Positions 11,886 to 23,420 are shown, counted from the first letter of the stretch. The stretch is 64,000 nt of DNA from Dermatophagoides farinae (GCF_024713945.1 NC_134683.1:3845501-3909500); one strand, 5' to 3'. Program-made: numbers and translations. The notes: generated from the sequence alone by a model not told the origin.

Positions 11886-14800
11886 TTAAAAATCACCAGT
11901 TGATGATGATGATTGTTGATTTGTTGTGGATGTCGATGTCGATGTCGATGTTGTTGTTGTTGTTGTTGTTGTTGAATTTTCATAACGAAAATGTGTACGC
12001 ATATGTCTAGATATCATATCACGACGACATGCAGCATAACCACAATTACGAAATTCACATCTATATGGTTTTTCACCAGAATGTGTACGCAAATGTGTAT
12101 GTAAATGATCGGAACGTGAAAATGCTTGATCACAAATATCGCATGCATATGGTTTAATACCGGTATGTACACGACCATGTCTTGATAACATATCGCTACG
12201 TGCAAATGAACGATGACAAATTTCACATAGATATTTTTTCGCCACCGAATCACATTGTTGACGATTTTTATGTCTACTTGCAATATGTTTAGCAAGCCTA
12301 TCATGTTGTCCAAATGTTTCATTACAAATGGTACAAGTAAATGACTTGGTCGATAAACGATTCGTTATTGTACCACGATTACTACTATCAATTACTAGAT
12401 CGGTTAATGAACAGCTTTTACCACCACCAACACCACCACCACCACCACCAGCGGCAGCAGCAGCAGCAGTAATTTCCGAAGTAGCTGAAGTTGATGAAAA
12501 ATCTTCAGAACTTTTCGATTTAAATGATTTTTTTATATGACGTTGATATGTTGTACTAGTGATTATATTATCGGCTGTAGTTGTCGTTGTAGTTGTTGTT
12601 GTTGATGGTGTTTTAAAAGATTGTCCAGCAATTATAATCGGTGATGATAATATTGTTGATGGTAATATTTGTGGCGAATATTTTGTTTGTTTTGGCGATG
12701 TTTGTGGTACCGATGATGATGATAATGATGATGAAGATGCTGTAACTGTTGTTAATAATAAATTTGAATATTTTAACAATAATTCTGATGTAGTTGCTGC
12801 TGTTGCTGTTTGATTGAATGGATATGTAACCGGAATATTTGGAGTATTAGGATCGGATTCATTAAAGAATATATTCTGTGTATATGATGATGATGATGCT
12901 GATGAGGATGATGATGTCGTTTTTGCCGACGATGATGATGATGATGATGATGATAATGATGATGGATGAGCAATATTGAGCATTGTTGTAGAAATAGTTT
13001 TCAATGGTAATGGCGGTGGTGGTGGATGTTTTTTTATTATTGTTTTACAAGATAAATCTAATGGACATTCTTGTTGATGATGATAATGATGATGTTGATG
13101 TTGTGTTTTCAATTTTGGCAATGATCGTCCAATTTTATCATGAATTAGACCAGATTCTGTACGAATTAATGGAATTGGTTCTTGTTGTTGTTGTGATAAC
13201 GATAAAGCGGCAGTATTACTTTTGGCTACAGCTGCTGCATTCATTGTTAAATAATCAGCGACTAGTACATCAGAATCGGAATAGCTACGTTTTTTACCGG
13301 GTGTTATCATATCTATACCGGATGTCATTACAGGTTGTTCATACGTTTGTTGTTGTTGTTGTGGTTTTAATGCAGCGGATAAAATTTGTTTCTTATAATT
13401 TGGCATACGTGCCGATTCCAATATTGGTGGTGAACATTTTCCCATCATAACCGGTGGTGTTGTTGTCGATGTCGTTGGTGATGTTGAACGGCCATCGCCA
13501 CCGGTTGATGAAAATTTTTTTGGATTATTAAACCATATTGCTGTTGATGTAGCCGATGATGACGATGTGGATGATGATTGTGGTTGTGGCCAATATGTTG
13601 ATTTCTGATGATGAGAATGATGATGAAGATGATGATGACCAGTCATGGTCGGTGATGTTGAACTAGTTGGCATAGGTATTATCAATGATGTTGATTGTAT
13701 GGTTGGTATTCGAATCGAATGTTGTGGCTGTTGTTGATGTTGGTGACAATGTTGACATTTACATTGAAATGGTAGACAATCAAATAATGGTAATTTAAAT
13801 GGTTTCAATGATGATGACGGTGATATCGAAGTCGATACGATCGGTTCGCCGGTCGAAATCGACTGAATAGCCAATTCGGTTTTGACCTGTTGCTTATTTT
13901 TTAGATTTAGCTGCTGGTATTCATTTTCATCATCATCATCATCTTCTTTTTCTTTTTCTTTTTCTTCTTGTTGTTTCAACGACGGTGGCAATGGCTGCTG
14001 TTGCTGTTCATCATGATGATGATCGGTCACCTGTTGCTTCTGCTTTTGTAGTTGTTGTTGTTGTTGCTGCTGCTGGAATTTGGCCACCGCCACCGCCGCC
14101 GACGACGTCGACGACGACGTCAAAGTTGAATTTTTTTCTTCTTTAACATTTTCACCAATTTCTAATGTTTTGGCCTGTTCTTGTTGTTTTGGCCTTACAG
14201 CTAAATCGTGACTTAAGAGTTTGCCATCACCATCATCATCATTTTTTTCTTCACTGATATTAGTTTTCGTTGATTGAGATTCCTGTTCATGTTCTTGTTG
14301 TTGTTGATTCGTATTCAAGTTTTTTACTTTATCGTCTGTTGACGATGTTGAAAACAAATTACCTGATCGACTACTGGTGGTGGTTGTTGCTGCTGTTGTT
14401 GTTGTTGTTGTGATCATCACTGGTAGCTTGTTGCTACCTGATAATATAGATGATGATGATCTAGGTCCTGATAATAATTGTTCATTGCTGCTGCTGCTGT
14501 TGCTTCTTTTGCTACCGCCAACAACTTCATGGTCATCATTATTATCTTTCATTTTCGTCTCCTGTTTATTATCATCAGTAAAATATTTTTCTTTACTTTC
14601 AAAAATATTGCCTGAAACAATAATTTCATCAATATTTTTTGTAGTTTCAATTTTTTTATCTTCATAATATTTTGTTGTGGGTGGAGTAATCAATGATGTT
14701 GTGTATGTTGCCGTTGTCGTTGATGATGGTGATGATAAAGGTGATGTCGATGTCGATGCATGATGATGAAATTTTTTTTCCATAATTTCTGATGATGATG

Positions 14801-15458
14801 TTGATGTTGAAATATTTAAATTTAAATTACCAACTGTTAAGCTCATTTCTGAATCTAATGATAATTGTTTTTTTGGTGATGATTTTGTTTCATCATCCAC
14901 AATCATTATGGCTGTTGATGATGATGGTGAATTATCATTATCGTCAATTACAGATGATGATGATAATTCATCATAATCAACCAAATTGGAACAAATTGGA
15001 ACAATTGTTGATGCTTCAGATATGGTTGTTGACAATAATGATGATGATGATGATGATGCGGTGGATGATGATAATGGATTACGTATTTTTGACATTGATA
15101 ATTTTGTTACAACAGCATCCAAACGTTTACGTTTGGTATTATGTACTAATGAAGGCATTATTGAGGATTTTGTCGTTATTGTTATTGTAGTTGTTGTTGG
15201 TTGTTGGGTTGTTAATACATCGGCAGTCAAAATAGTCGAATCGAATGTTTTTGTTGAAATAATTGTCGATGTTGTGGAAGAAATGGGAGGAATATTGGTG
15301 GAAATAGTGGAACAAGAGGAAATGGTTAATAATGATGATGGTGATAATAATGGTATCTGGGAAATTGATGTTAATATCGTCGTCGTCGCTGTTGTTGTTG
15401 TGGTTGTTGCTGTTGTTGTTGTTGTCGTATTGATTGATGGTGTACGATTATTCGACAT
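11886..15458 (-). CDS. large C2H2 zinc-finger transcription factor, EGR/WT1-type (klumpfuss-like)
   Basis: A single open frame of 1190 residues. An in-frame TGA lies five codons upstream and the ATG sits in a GCCACCAA context, so the start is well supported. Four C2H2 fingers lie near the C-terminus (about residues 1040-1157): a divergent first finger, then FARSDMLSRH and FSRSDHLHTH, whose RSD recognition helices are those of the EGR/WT1 group, and a fourth finger with C-X4-C spacing containing AACRRDMISRHMRTH. The RSDHL then AACRRDM combination recalls Drosophila klumpfuss, but I cannot confirm orthology. The rest is low-complexity Ser, Thr, Gln and His sequence. It includes a CPLDLSCK segment, a canonical PxDLS motif of the kind bound by the CtBP corepressor, suggesting a repressor. 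It should be nuclear, binding GC-rich GCGTGGG-like sites. Open frames on the opposite strand are shadows of its trinucleotide repeats. Confidence 0.9.
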   Translation of the reverse strand: MSNNRTPSINTTTTTTATTTTTTATTTILTSISQIPLLSPSSLLTISSCSTISTNIPPISSTTSTIISTKTFDSTILTADVLTTQQPTTTTITITTKSSIMPSLVHNTKRKRLDAVVTKLSMSKIRNPLSSSTASSSSSSLLSTTISEASTIVPICSNLVDYDELSSSSVIDDNDNSPSSSTAIMIVDDETKSSPKKQLSLDSEMSLTVGNLNLNISTSTSSSEIMEKKFHHHASTSTSPLSSPSSTTTATYTTSLITPPTTKYYEDKKIETTKNIDEIIVSGNIFESKEKYFTDDNKQETKMKDNNDDHEVVGGSKRSNSSSSNEQLLSGPRSSSSILSGSNKLPVMITTTTTTAATTTTSSRSGNLFSTSSTDDKVKNLNTNQQQQEHEQESQSTKTNISEEKNDDDGDGKLLSHDLAVRPKQQEQAKTLEIGENVKEEKNSTLTSSSTSSAAVAVAKFQQQQQQQQLQKQKQQVTDHHHDEQQQQPLPPSLKQQEEKEKEKEDDDDDENEYQQLNLKNKQQVKTELAIQSISTGEPIVSTSISPSSSLKPFKLPLFDCLPFQCKCQHCHQHQQQPQHSIRIPTIQSTSLIIPMPTSSTSPTMTGHHHLHHHSHHQKSTYWPQPQSSSTSSSSATSTAIWFNNPKKFSSTGGDGRSTSPTTSTTTPPVMMGKCSPPILESARMPNYKKQILSAALKPQQQQQTYEQPVMTSGIDMITPGKKRSYSDSDVLVADYLTMNAAAVAKSNTAALSLSQQQQEPIPLIRTESGLIHDKIGRSLPKLKTQHQHHHYHHQQECPLDLSCKTIIKKHPPPPPLPLKTISTTMLNIAHPSSLSSSSSSSSSAKTTSSSSSASSSSYTQNIFFNESDPNTPNIPVTYPFNQTATAATTSELLLKYSNLLLTTVTASSSSLSSSSVPQTSPKQTKYSPQILPSTILSSPIIIAGQSFKTPSTTTTTTTTTADNIITSTTYQRHIKKSFKSKSSEDFSSTSATSEITAAAAAAGGGGGGVGGGKSCSLTDLVIDSSNRGTITNRLSTKSFTCTICNETFGQHDRLAKHIASRHKNRQQCDSVAKKYLCEICHRSFARSDMLSRHGRVHTGIKPYACDICDQAFSRSDHLHTHLRTHSGEKPYRCEFRNCGYAACRRDMISRHMRTHFRYENSTTTTTTTTSTSTSTSTTNQQSSSSTGDF

Positions 15459-16141
15459 TTGGTGGCTATATCAATTACATATTTAATATTATTCTCTTCT
15501 TCGTTAACATCCAAGAAGATGAAGAAAAAAAAACCCACACGTTCACACGCCCCTGCAAATAAATCAACAACAACAACAACAAAAAAAAAACGTAAAAATC
15601 TGGTTACACGAAGAAATTAAATTTTTTTTTTCTTTCATTAACAAAATTATAAATTTTTTATTTGTTAAACAGAAGCTCCAGATGAAAATGACGATCTCAT
15701 CATCATCATCATCACATCATCATATCGTCATATCGTCGACACATCACATCGACATAAATACACACATACAGATTCGTCAAATGATGACGACGAATTTTCA
15801 AAAGATTGAATTGATTGTGATATTTCATTTCAATTTGACCATCAACCAATCAACTAACCATCGACCAATCATCTATCCAACCAACCAACCATCAACGACT
15901 TCGACCATCATCATTTTTGAAGACAACCGCCACCGCCGCCAACGATAATTGCCTAAGGCATGAATTTCAATATGGCCATCACACACATTATACACACACA
16001 CACAAACAAACCATCATCGTTACCATTACCAATGATGATAATATATTGAAGCGCAATGAAATGAAATGAAATGAAAAAAAAAATTCGAATCCACTTGCTA
16101 TCAGGGTTGTATCTTTCCTTCCATCCATCCACTTCTTAAAT

Positions 16142-16155
16142 ATTCGAATTCGAAT
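16142..16155. repeat. 14-bp palindrome ATTCGAATTCGAAT, copy 2
   Basis: Identical to the copies at 6030, 43645 and 62837. It lies about 0.7 kb upstream of the zinc-finger gene start. Confidence 0.6.
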
Positions 16156-17056
16156 GATTAAAAATGGGAAAAAAAATTTTTTTTTCCTTTTCTTTCGTTT
16201 TTCGAACATATACACCCACAACTGCCATCATCATCATCATCATCATCAAATCATTGATATCATTTACCATTCAACAAGCAATTTATCAACAACACTGCTG
16301 GGCATTCCATTTAATATTTTTTTTTCTTTTTTTTTATCGACAGAATAGAATCTAATATACAGAAGTAAGACAACAACAAATAGATAGAAGCAAAAAAAAA
16401 AGAACCTTGTATTGAAAGATTTCTTCTTCTTCTTCTTCTTCTTCGTCGAATTTTTTTGATTTCATTTTTGTTGTGTGTGTCAAAGGTCATTGAATATGAT
16501 GATGATGACGTACAACTGGTAAGTAATCGAATTTTCTTACCTTTCCTACCAATTCTCAGGATATAGATTGATCTAATTATTTATTTATTTAATTTCCTTT
16601 TCCTTTTTTTTGATATTTAAACATTTTTTTTCATCTTTGCTTTTATTGGCCTGTATTGCGACATTGACATTGAAAACAGACATTCATTCTTTGTATATGT
16701 GTGTGTGTTCCATTAACATGTAACGTTTTTCCTATTTCAAAGAAAAAAAAATTCCATTCACCATAGTTGGCTATGACTATTGAGAATTTTCAATTGTGGG
16801 CGCCATGCGTGGGTGTCTATGCTATATGTCACAAGAAAAATTTATAAGGCAATATAGTATGTCTGGGACTTTTTGCTTTCCACTGTTTGTGTGTGTGTGT
16901 GTGTGTATGTTCCAGAAAATGTTCCAAAAATAAAAACCCACACACAAATACAAAGCTATTCAGATGAAAAAGAAGTAGAATCCCGGATAAAAAAAAATTA
17001 TTTGCCCATCATCTTCATTATTATTCGTCAGTAGCCGAAAAAATTTTTTTTTCCAA

Positions 17057-17064
17057 TGACGTCA
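17057..17064. promoter_or_regulatory. perfect CRE octamer TGACGTCA
   Basis: A palindromic ATF/CREB consensus in the spacer upstream of the zinc-finger gene, about 1.6 kb from its start. Sequence match only. Confidence 0.4.
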
Positions 17065-18211
17065 AACAGCAAAAAAAAATGATATCCAATCATCAATGAT
17101 CCAAAAAAACAACCAACCAGTGAGGAGGATTTTCTCTTTCTCTCTTTCTCTATTGAGTGCAAAAAAACCACCACCACCATCAACAGAAAGTAATGACGCA
17201 AATTGCGCTCGAGTTTACCAGAATTGAAAAAAAATATTCCTATGGTAAAGTGTAGGGTAGGTTGTTTTTTATTCTCTTGCCCATTCTTTATCATCATCAT
17301 CATCATCATCGAGTATAGTCATTTTTATTTTATATTTTTCTTCTTTAGACTATCATTATTGTTTGAATCTCATCAATAGATGATAGCCCCCCATTCTACA
17401 TTTTCATCATCCTTGTTTTTAATTCTGATTTTTATTCTGTGATTTGATGATGATGATGACTATGAACACCCAGTTGAAGCTTTTGCAATCACTTTTTTCT
17501 GTCTCTCTCTATCTCTCTACTTGAATTTGATAATGTCAAATACAAGTCGGTTGGTTGAACACAATATAACACAAAAAAACAAAAAGAAATCTATAATTGA
17601 AATAAACAAATATACACACCCACACACACCTAAACCTAATGGGGCACATAGCAACAAATGAATTTTTACAACAAATAAAAGGCAAACAACAACAATAATA
17701 AAATTGAATTGTTGTTGTTTATGATGATGATGTAGTTAAACAATGCAATTACGCCCACTAGAATCATCATCAACAGAATCATAACTTTTTGCATTAATTA
17801 TTATCTCACTAATATGTTTGCTGACTATCAATTCGGATTGATCATGCATCATCATCATGTGAATTAGCGAGAAAAAAAATAATAATAAATTCATACTGGC
17901 GTCATCATAAGAATTAAATTTTGTTTTTTCATTTTCTATTTTATTTTACTTTTCATTTTGTCCGGTCTTGAATATATCACCATCATCTATTTTTTATTTT
18001 TTTTTCTTTTTGATGCATGTAAGCAGAAGATTTCCCGTGTTATATTCTGTTCATTTCAATTCTACTTATTATATATAATATGGTATTTGTATGTAGAGTA
18101 TGTAGATACAGATGCACGCACCGGGAACCCTTATACCAATATATATACCATATATATTCTGGTTATTTTTTTTTTTTTTTGATTCTGTTGGAAATGAAAG
18201 AAGAAAATATG

Positions 18212-18234
18212 TTCCCGGGAATCGTTTGACGTCA
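18212..18234. promoter_or_regulatory. composite TTCCCGGGAA plus CRE TGACGTCA
   Basis: A ten-base palindrome of STAT-like TTC-N4-GAA form at 18212-18221 is followed five bases later by a perfect CRE at 18227-18234. Both are GC-rich for the local background. It lies about 2.8 kb upstream of the zinc-finger gene. Function is inferred from motif only. Confidence 0.35.
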
Positions 18235-20576
18235 ATAAACTAACACAACAAACCAGATATATTGTGCCATTCCTTTGGTTTGTTTTCTTTCTTTTTTTTC
18301 TATTTCTTTCTCTCATTCTCTCTCTTTCATCGTTGGCGATTTTCATTTTGTTTTTGGATTTTTTTTCTCTCTCTTTCCTTCTGGGTTCTGGATTCGATGA
18401 AATTATTCTCGCTGTTGCTTTTGATTGTACTATTTACTTGTCATTATTTCCACAATCCGTGAAAACAATCCGGGTTTCTGTTTTTTCTTTCTCTCCCACT
18501 CTCTCTATTTTTTTTTTTGTCATTTTAATTTTCAATTATTTTCTACGAATTTGACCCTTCACCTTCATCACAATGTGATCCATATCACAAATAAACAAAC
18601 GAATAAAAAAAATAACACAACATTGTTGATTGAAAATCAAGAAATGTTTTTCATGTTCAAGGCTAATGTTTTTGTTTTTTTTTCTGCAATTTCTACCAAA
18701 TGCAACAAACTTTTTTTTTATTGTGAAAATAGTGAAAAAAAATTCTTCAAAAAAAAAAAAAAAAAAATGAAAAATGAAAAATTCATTCAATGTGTGATCA
18801 TGGGTTAACAAGTGGCCGAAATATTATCCAATGAACAAGAAAAAAAAAACAAAACACTACACAACAAAATTTAATAAACAACAATGCAAAATTGCCATGC
18901 AAATACCATAATAATAATAATGAATGAATGATAAACAAATGAAATTCTCGATAAACTTACCCGATTATATTTCGATTCTGGAATGAAATTGGCAAAAAAA
19001 AATAAACAACAGTAATAATAATAATGTAAACTCTTTGAAATGTATTTAATTATTTATGATGACAATGGTCACTGATAATCAGATTTTTTAATCAGATTTT
19101 TTTCTGTTGAAAAAAGCTCATCATTTTTATTTTGAAAATTTGCAAAAAAAAAGAATAAAATAATATTCTGTTGTTGTTGTTGTTGTTTTATAATCGAATA
19201 AAATGTGTCGAATGAACGGACGACGACTACGACGACGACGACAACGAAGATGAAAAAAAAACATATATTTTTTCAAGTTCAAGGTGTGCGACGACTATCC
19301 AACGATCATCATCATCATCATCATGTTGTTGTTATTATTATTATTATTGTTGATGTTGATGATGACGATCATGATCAAAAAAAAAAAAAAAAAAAAAACG
19401 AAAAGCCATCGTCTGTTTTTTACATTTAATATGTGATTTTTAGTTTGGCGCGCACGATAATTTTGTTTGAAACTTTGTTTGTTGTTTATGGTGGTTGATT
19501 TAGTGGCGGGGGAGGGGGGTTAAAATTCTTTCATTTCGTCATCATCATCATCATCATTATTGTTATATAATAGAGGGTACCTTTATTACATTTGGATTTT
19601 TTTTCTTTCTTTGCGACGAATCCAGAATATTTCTATAGTCTGTTCTTGTTGTTTTTTTTTATTATTAATATTCAGATCTTCTGATTCTGATCTTCATATG
19701 ATGATGTTGTTATGGAACACACACACACGCCTACACACACACACACACGCACACACAGAATCACAAAGTTTTTACAAAAACATTTGGTTTCCCTCTCGAT
19801 ATATGTGTGTATTGTAGTGATTATTTTTCAGTCTTTTTTCAATCATTCGGTTGATCAGGTCGATCTTTCGTTTATCGAATCGACATTTACAAATTGGAAT
19901 TTGAAAATTCTTTATTCTGGTATTAGAGTAAAATAAAGAAGAGGATGAGTAAGGATTTTTCTTCTAGTCCAGTATTTTTTTTTTTTTGTTTGAAAATCCG
20001 AATCAAGTTAGTCGAAAGCAGATGATGAAGATGATGAAATTTTTTTTTATTTTGTTCCAGGTCCCTTAGGTCCTGTGATTTATTTTTTTTTTCACTAAAT
20101 TCTCATGGATCATTTTTACTTGGAATGAATGAATGATGTCATACACACACATACACACACACACAGATGAAGAATATATCCCAGACCGGTGTTTTGACAG
20201 CAACAGAAAAATTCTTTTTTTTTGTTGTTGTTGTTGTTGTTGTTGAACATCATCATCATTAACTACAAACAAATGGAAATGCATTTGATCTGGGAATGAT
20301 GATGATCATCATCATCATCATGATGCCCGGATTTTATTTTATTTTCATTTTTATCAGTTGACGATGTTTCTGGAATGTTTTTCACTGTTGTTTTTGTTGA
20401 TGATGATGATGACATTTAAACTTTTCTTTTCTCATTTCTATTTTCTATTCATTCATTTGGGCCGATAATAATAATAATAAATGAAATGACGACATTGCTA
20501 TTTAAATTTTCTCTTCATTTGGGTATACACACATTTGGTGGTTTTTTTTCTGTGGAGGTTGAAAACAAAAACAATA

Positions 20577-20604
20577 ATGATGATGATGATGATGATGATG
20601 ATGA
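20577..20604. repeat. (ATG)n microsatellite
   Basis: An uninterrupted ATG/GAT trinucleotide array of about nine units in a spacer. It is one of dozens of shorter CAT/ATG arrays in the window. Confidence 0.8.
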
Positions 20605-21154
20605 TCACTGAAATGTCGATTCTGAATTTGAATCCCAGAATTTTTTTCTCTCTGTCTCTCTTCAATTCTCTGTTCTGTCCACCAATATGAGAATGATGAA
20701 ATTTTTTTTTTCGTCGTCGTCGTTGTTGAACTTGATGAAAAATGTCACATCAAAAAAAAAAAATTTCCCAACAAATCTCGTACGCTTTTTATATATACAT
20801 GACCCGAAGATGAAATTTTTTTCAAATTCAAATTAAAAAAAAAATTTTTTTCTTATGATTCAAATATATATGATGTTCAATATGACGAGAAGGTGGATCA
20901 TTTGATCTGATTGTCACCATCTTCCTCCTCCTTTTTTTTGTTTCTTTTTCTTCATATCCACCCCCATTCTAGATATAAACCCCCACCCCAGCCTCTTGTC
21001 TATATTGAAAACTTTCAATTTCTCAAAATTTGATGCATCTTGGTATTGTGTTTGTGTGTGAGTGTGTGTGTGTAGGTACCGTTTTTTTCATTAGGCCATT
21101 ATTACGGGTCAAGCACGAAATAAAAAAAAAATCCCGACCCTAATGCCGCGCCTG

Positions 21155-21180
21155 TTGATGATGTAAGCTTACATCATCAA
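21155..21180. repeat. perfect 26-bp palindrome centred on TAAGCTTA
   Basis: Each 13-base arm is the exact reverse complement of the other with no spacer. The outer parts are GAT/ATC repeats while the centre TAAGCTTA is unique. It could extrude as a hairpin or bind a dimeric factor. It lies about 1.2 kb beyond the 3' end of CWC25 and 5.7 kb upstream of the zinc-finger gene. Confidence 0.7.
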
Positions 21181-22361
21181 AAACTGTATATATCTCTTGT
21201 TGTTGGTGTTGCACACCTTGGTCCTGGAAACCTGTAACCTGTATACCTATACCTACCTACCAACCATTTCTCTTTCTCTCTTTGGTATATATGAGATTTT
21301 TTTTTCTGGAACACTGTTGATACACTACTGGCCTTGTTTCTTTCTCTCTTTTTCTGTTTTCTCTCCCACTCTGTAAGTCTTTTCAATTTTTTTTTCTTTT
21401 CATTTCATTTCATTTTTTTTAAATTCACTCTCACTCTCCACGCTTGCTATATATAATATAGCTTGCGCGATGCGTGGGAACATTTTTTTCTGATAAAAAA
21501 AAACGCATCGAATGAATCTCGACCGCATCATTACCTGTACTCTTATCCATGGACCCTTATCGAAAAAAGAAAAAAAAATCTTTTGTTTGATTTTTTTCTC
21601 TTCTCTTTTTTTTGTCAATCTTGATGTAATACGGGTGTCGGTGGCGATGGTGTTTATGGTTTGTTGTTGTTGATAGTGATGGTGGTTGTCGGTGGCGATG
21701 GTGGACCAAAAAAAAACCGGACATGGACAAGGTCATATCAACAACAACAACAACAAGAAAAGAAAAGAAAAGAAAAAATCCGAAAATCCCTCAATCAAAC
21801 ATCATCATCACCGATATCGGTAAATATATACGGTATGTTTCAAAATTAAAAAAAAAATAAAAAAAAATTTTCAGTGATGTGAAAGTTGAATTGAATAGGC
21901 AACACAATCTGTGGCTTATGAATTTCACTTTCACATGAATAACGATATTGATGATGATGATGATGATGATGAATTTAGGTCTCTAGGTCTCTTCTCTATT
22001 CTTCTTAAAGAAGAAGCATCTTTAGCCTCGATTTAAATTTTTCTGGGTGTGTGTATTTGTATTATGTGGATGAAAGCGAAAATCTGTGCATCCGTCCGTA
22101 TTTTTAAAAAAAAACCCGAAGGTGTGTCATTTGAATGAAGAGAAATGTATGACATTTCTTATGCTTATGTAACATCATCAATTTATTTATCCATCAATTC
22201 ATGAATCAATCGCAGAACGAATCTAAAAAAGATATTTCCGATCGATCAATAAATTTTGAATTTGGCCTAGTTTTTTTAGTTTGAAAACAGCTTTTTTTAA
22301 TTTATAAAATAAATGGGAAAAAAAAGAATTTATAAATGGTCAATGATGCAAAATTAATTAA

Positions 22362-23420
22362 TTAGGTTTTTCTTGCAAAATTCCTATCCATTGCTGTGTG
22401 ATCACGTTGTGAATGAAAACGTTTCTGTTGTATGGATCTTTCAACAGTATTTTTATCGGCCATTTTTGATAACATTGAACGAATAAAACCACTATTATTT
22501 CGACCAGAATGATTGCCATGATCATCATCTGAATCATTATTATTATCATGTTGTCGTCGAAATGATTCACGTGCAAGATGATCTTCAAGATGATCACGTT
22601 GATTTAATTTAGTCACTTTTTCACTACGTGTTTGTTCACGCCATTCTGCATTTGACATCATTTCTCGTCGTTTTCGTTCAATTTCTTCTTCCGTTAATTT
22701 TGATTTATTTTTCGATAATGATGGCAATGATTGGTGATTGGATTTTGAAGATCGATATCGATCATGGCTATCATTGTTTGAATGTCTTCTTGTTGATTCT
22801 GATTGTCTTTGATTAGAATGATATTTTCTATCACTTTGATGTTTTCGTTGATCACGATTATCATGATGATGACGATGAGCGGATTTTTTTGATCGATGAT
22901 TGGAATCTGATTCTGAATCTGATGATTCCGATTCAGATTCAGATGTCGATGATGATGATGATGATGATGAAGTTGATGAATGTTTAGAATGTTTTCGACT
23001 TTTTTTACTACGTTGTTTTTTCTTTTTATCATTTGCTTTTCGTTTCTTTTTTCTCTTTTTACTCTTTTCCTCTTTTGCCAACGATGATTGTAATAGATTT
23101 TTCAATTTTTTCAATTTCAATGGATTTTTCAATAATTCTTTTCGTTTTTCCATTTGTTTCATTTTAATCTGAAATAATGGATCTTCACGCATTTTGGCAA
23201 CAATATCTGTTTTTGACATGTTCATTATGGATTGTTCCAAATTATCGTTCATTGATGTTGATGTTGATGTTGTTGGCAAACAAAATTCATCATCATCATT
23301 ACGATGCAAATGTGGATTCTCTTCACGATCAATCATTTCAAATGATTTATCAATTTTACGTCCAGTAAGATAATCTTCGCGATCAACATGACCTGAAACA
23401 CCTTTATACATCCAATCCAT
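22362..23420 (-). CDS. CWC25: CWC25 spliceosomal factor (CCDC49), lacking the N-terminal CIR_N region
   Basis: A 352-residue frame aligns with human CWC25 from the segment LDWMYQGPGG onward: here MDWMYKGVSG, then YLTGRKIDK, KMREDPLFQIKMKQMEKR and LLKNPLKLKKLKNLLQ, followed by a Lys-rich and Ser/Arg-rich tail with long Ser runs. CWC25 joins the spliceosome just before branching and stabilises the branch helix in the catalytic centre. The roughly 75 residues that precede this segment in the family (LNLKKSWHP, CIR_N) are absent. An in-frame TAA sits only eight codons upstream of the ATG, no AG acceptor occurs between them, and the divergent neighbour starts 264 bp away. Either the protein has lost its catalytic-centre-facing end, that exon is missing from the assembly, or the factor is made from another locus. 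The family call is secure; completeness is doubtful. Confidence 0.85.
   Translation of the reverse strand: MDWMYKGVSGHVDREDYLTGRKIDKSFEMIDREENPHLHRNDDDEFCLPTTSTSTSMNDNLEQSIMNMSKTDIVAKMREDPLFQIKMKQMEKRKELLKNPLKLKKLKNLLQSSLAKEEKSKKRKKKRKANDKKKKQRSKKSRKHSKHSSTSSSSSSSSTSESESESSDSESDSNHRSKKSAHRHHHDNRDQRKHQSDRKYHSNQRQSESTRRHSNNDSHDRYRSSKSNHQSLPSLSKNKSKLTEEEIERKRREMMSNAEWREQTRSEKVTKLNQRDHLEDHLARESFRRQHDNNNDSDDDHGNHSGRNNSGFIRSMLSKMADKNTVERSIQQKRFHSQRDHTAMDRNFARKT

Larger units (their letters stand above)
15459..22361. other. 6.9-kb gene-free stretch upstream of the zinc-finger gene
   Basis: The longest spacer in the window. The zinc-finger gene reads leftward from it and CWC25 ends at its right side, so it is probably mostly upstream regulatory DNA of the zinc-finger gene. 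It holds EGR/WT1-like sites, two perfect CRE octamers, a STAT-like palindrome, copy 2 of the 14-bp palindrome, a perfect 26-bp palindrome, and many CAT, GT, TC and A/T tracts. A plus-strand GTAAGT donor-like site at 16520 has no partner I can support. No coding exon is recognisable. Confidence 0.55.

Noticed and set aside
14377-15486. Long plus-strand open frames opposite the zinc-finger gene
   Set aside because: They encode Val, Asp, Leu and Met repeats that mirror the Thr/Ser/Gln codon runs on the other strand; no conserved protein is visible.
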